The notes under the pieces: generated by a model
The model's database searches: none
Told to the model about the DNA's origin: nothing
What the model saw: the letters and a program-made list of their open reading frames with translations, nothing else
In this document: positions 61,128 to 64,000 of the stretch, one piece after another
Layout: each line of letters begins with the position of its first letter
Numbering within the stretch: the stretch's first letter is position 1
Translations under genes and position numbers: made by a program
From: Ascaris suum
Taxonomy: Eukaryota > Nematoda > Chromadorea > Rhabditida > Ascarididae
Assembly: GCA_013433145.1 (NCBI GenBank)
Contig: CM024188.1
Span: 1,612,001 to 1,676,000 of the forward strand
Direction: 5' to 3'
Length of the DNA: 64,000 nucleotides

Positions 61128-64000
61128 ATGGAACGCTCACGACGCTTCAGCGCACAGCTCGAGCGTCGAATCAGTGTGGTAGCCGAACGCACTGGTACCG
61201 GAGCAAAAAATGTCTTGCTCAGGCTTGTTAGCCATCGTGAGGTTGTTAACTTTACATTTTAATTAAAAGTATTTGTACCGTTATTGATGCGACAATTAAA
61301 CTCTTTATTCGCTTCATTTATATTATCGTCAAACTGGAAAGCGCATTCGAATCGGCACGCATATGAGAAATTTCAATTCAACTTATATAGCACAATAACG
61401 CTAGAAGTGCCTTAATGACGGCTTTAATATATATATAACCAGAAATTTTATTTGGTGACATTTATGCAAGCGATATCTCTATCAGTGATTTGTTTCTTTG
61501 TCGATTTTTTAAAATTCGACACAAGAAAGAAAATCTCTTTTTTTAGAGACCACTTCCATATCATCGAATGGAACAGGCCATAAATATTTAATTTTAGTTC
61601 TTCTTATAAGACTCTTGCTCACTTCTAAAGATAACTTGAGCATCTCAATGACAGACTACGTTTCGAAGACAGCTTTCGACAAATCTAACTGTAATCGTTC
61701 CTATTTGCGACATTTCCATTCATAAATATTTCTTAGGAAGCAGTTCGAATTTTTCATTAATCATTTGTTAATAGAAGTGCGTAATTTGTGATAATTTTAT
61801 AGTGAATTCACTCACAAATTTTTTCCACTAGACCTTTATATTCTCAACAAATATTTGCCATTTTTAATGAATTAAACAATTGATAATCTTATCTATTATC
61901 AAGCAATTATAATATTTTTACTAATAGGCGATAAAATTGTCGTTGAATAATGATTTCAACGTTATTCATGAATGAATGTTGACGATTTGACATCAATAAA
62001 GACTGCATAAGGCGTTTGAAGAGGAATACGACAGGAAATTTCAGCACTAACTACTAATGAACATATAAAAATCCACCTAGAGTTAACGTTCCTATTTCAT
62101 ATGCTTGAATCAAGTCGAATTATATTTATTATGGAATATTTAGTAAAGCATTCTCTCTTTTTTTTTTAAACTATGCTTTCTGCAGATATTCAAATGAAAA
62201 AAAATTTTCGCAATTATAGTGAAATTTTAATGAAGTTTTTTTAATATGTTCTTTGTGTTTAGCGAGATATTTCTTTGCATAAAAAAAACGATCGATATTC
62301 TAAATGGCACCTAGATATCGTTCAGCTCTGATCTATATGCTTAGATTTTTGATGCAATGAAATTTTATGCGTTTCATTTATTGTCGATTTCATATGTTTC
62401 ATCTAACTTATGCATTCGTTTTTTTTTTTCGAATTCTCACCTTAGACTTTACCTGTTTTCATAATGAGTGCTCAAAAGGTTGAAGTTATTATTTTATTGA
62501 GAAGATTGTATCTTAAGTAATAATTCGATAATGAAATCCTCAGCTCATTTTTTCTTATTTAGCAAATTTTAAAAATTGAATGAGCGTCTCATCGGATAGT
62601 TCAAAAAATTTCAAAAAATCGTAGTTTGATCTTTCCAAGGTGACGACTTTTTTTTTTATTTCTGTGAAACGACGATTTAAAATGTTTACGATTAGAGAGT
62701 TGTGTAAGAGTTATCACAGATGTTTGCAACTGTGATGCGTCTGATATATGCCAAAAAAAAAAAAAATCACTGAAAGTGTTCAAGTGATATCATATCTGTG
62801 AATTTTCCCATCGATGAACGGTCGCTATAAACGCTCGAAGTCACGTTATATGCACTTTTAGTGCTAACATAGATGTCGCTTTTCGATTATGGTCAATTGT
62901 CTTCAGCTTCATAGAAATGAGCGGAAAAACACCTAACATTGACTTCGATATTGTCTTTGGCATGTGGTAGAAATTTTATAAACAAATGACGTCTTCATTA
63001 AAAACCAAAATAAGTCAAAACAGGTATACATTCTTTTCGAGCCTAAATTTAGCGTGATTTAATTAATGATGGATTTGAATTATACATTAAAACATTTATC
63101 ATTCTTCAATCTACAAATCACGTGTTAACTCGAAAAATATGCGCTTTTAAAAAATTTGCATTTATACATATGCATGCATATGTATATGTACCTCTCTTTA
63201 TGGTAGAGAGGCACTAATGCTAGCCTCATTAATCTAACATTACGAATCATGAGGTATGAAAGGAAATATAGAGATCTAATAAGCTCAGATGCCTGAATGC
63301 GTTCCATAACCCGATTGAGTGGAGGAAATAAATCTTGCATAGATTTGTATGAGTGATGAGATCAATGAATTTTTGAACGAATCACAATATATCTTCATTA
63401 TTGCGATAATTTATCAAAGTGATTGATGCAATGAGTAAAATTTAAAGAGATTTTTGACTATATAAAGTATAAGGAGTAAAAATATTTTAATGTTTATTAC
63501 TTTCGCTCATTTTGCAACTTATTTGCGTTGGCAGTCAGCAAAACGCTCATTCTGTTGAATCAATAATTCATAAATTTATACGCAAGATAAAAGATTTGCT
63601 ATTCAAAAAAAACTCAAATTGCGCGCATTATCAATTTATGCGCTTTTGAAAGCTCAAATCAGCGCTTATGCATACATATATATTAAGAAGGATGAATGCT
63701 GGACATCGTAAAAGGTGAAATGGTAGGAGGAAGAAGGAAATGATGGGAATGCAATTCGTCTTAATGGTTTCAATCATTTTCAATTGTTATCAATTTGGAG
63801 CAGACAAAAAAAATGACGAAAGAGCGATTGTTGATCTGAGGCAATATCTCTGCAACATAACACATTCCCATATTTATGAAAGGATAAAAAATGATACCCG
63901 ATTATTAATGATTTTCTTTAAAGAAAGGGTAGAATGAATTTTTAGCAAATAAAATGGGGAATCTTTTCAGGTGAATCTCGTCCTTGCTTCTATTATTATT
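61128..64000 (+). CDS. Second SLC9B/NHA-like antiporter gene, 5' part (runs off the window)
   Basis: Exon 1 (61128-61241 from its ATG) encodes 38 residues, MERSRRFSAQLERRISVVAE then RTGTGAKNVLLRLVSHRE, with donor GTTGTT in phase 0. Exon 2 begins at 63971 after ATCTTTTCAG and reads VNLVLASIII before the window ends. Joined, SHRE-VNLVLASIII parallels NHRE-TNLALSSLII of the first antiporter at the same phase and intron position. A TTTTTTTGCTCACAG acceptor ending at 61097 precedes the ATG by 30 bases and could be cis- or trans-spliced. The assignment rests on similarity to the neighbour, not on the diagnostic transporter core, which lies beyond the window. Confidence 0.55.
61242..63970. other. 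First intron of the second antiporter gene
   Basis: About 2.7 kb, AT-rich, with T and A runs. It includes the small frame at 63740-63937. Nothing else is recognisable. Confidence 0.35.
63740..63937 (+). CDS. Small open frame in the intron, possible secreted peptide
   Basis: 65 codons, MMGMQFVLMVSIIFNCYQFG followed by a charged stretch with two Cys. The start resembles a signal peptide. It lies within the inferred intron of the second antiporter, so it is either a nested gene, an alternative exon (a GTAGAA site follows KER in phase 0) or chance. Confidence 0.2.
   Translation: MMGMQFVLMVSIIFNCYQFGADKKNDERAIVDLRQYLCNITHSHIYERIKNDTRLLMIFFKERVE

Overview
This window is nuclear DNA from an AT-rich animal genome, most likely a nematode. 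There are no bacterial-style operons. The genes that can be rebuilt are split into short exons whose 3' splice sites read TTTCAG, TTGCAG or TTTTAG directly before the exon, as in nematodes. Two genes have a splice-acceptor-like site just upstream of the start with no exon before it, which would fit spliced-leader trans-splicing. Species or clade cannot be fixed from sequence alone. All gene models were built by hand from splice-site phase and protein-family similarity recalled from memory; no search was run.

Minus strand, 6.9-21.2 kb. The largest gene (8292-21155, ten exons, 1403 aa) is a myosin-light-chain-kinase-like Ser/Thr kinase. A complete catalytic domain (about residues 54-308) is followed by a basic amphipathic segment resembling a calmodulin-binding regulatory helix, and then by about 1040 residues of low-complexity Ser/Lys/Glu/Thr-rich tail, 944 of them in one 2.8 kb exon. 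About 770 bp downstream on the same strand is a two-exon, 99-aa gene whose protein resembles the DNA-binding domain of interferon regulatory factors (IRFs). If confirmed, this is the most surprising item here, because IRFs are generally considered absent from nematodes.

Plus strand, 43-64 kb. A twelve-exon gene (43089-52744, 500 aa) encodes an SLC9B/NHA-type sodium/proton antiporter. Its usual Asp-Asp ion-site pair reads Asp-Asn, and one intron appears to use a GC donor. A second gene begins at about 61.1 kb with an N-terminal exon and second exon that match the first gene in sequence and phase. This indicates a tandem antiporter pair, the second running off the window.

The rest is intergenic or intronic and poor in recognisable genes. 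It carries six nearly pure (TA)n arrays of 110-174 bp, a (CA)n array, homopolymer runs, some diverged repeats, and scattered coding-like exons (both strands at 1.4, 2.9, 3.8, 23-25, 36-41 and 54.6 kb) that I could not assign to families. Nothing indicates rRNA, tRNA, CRISPR or an intact transposon.
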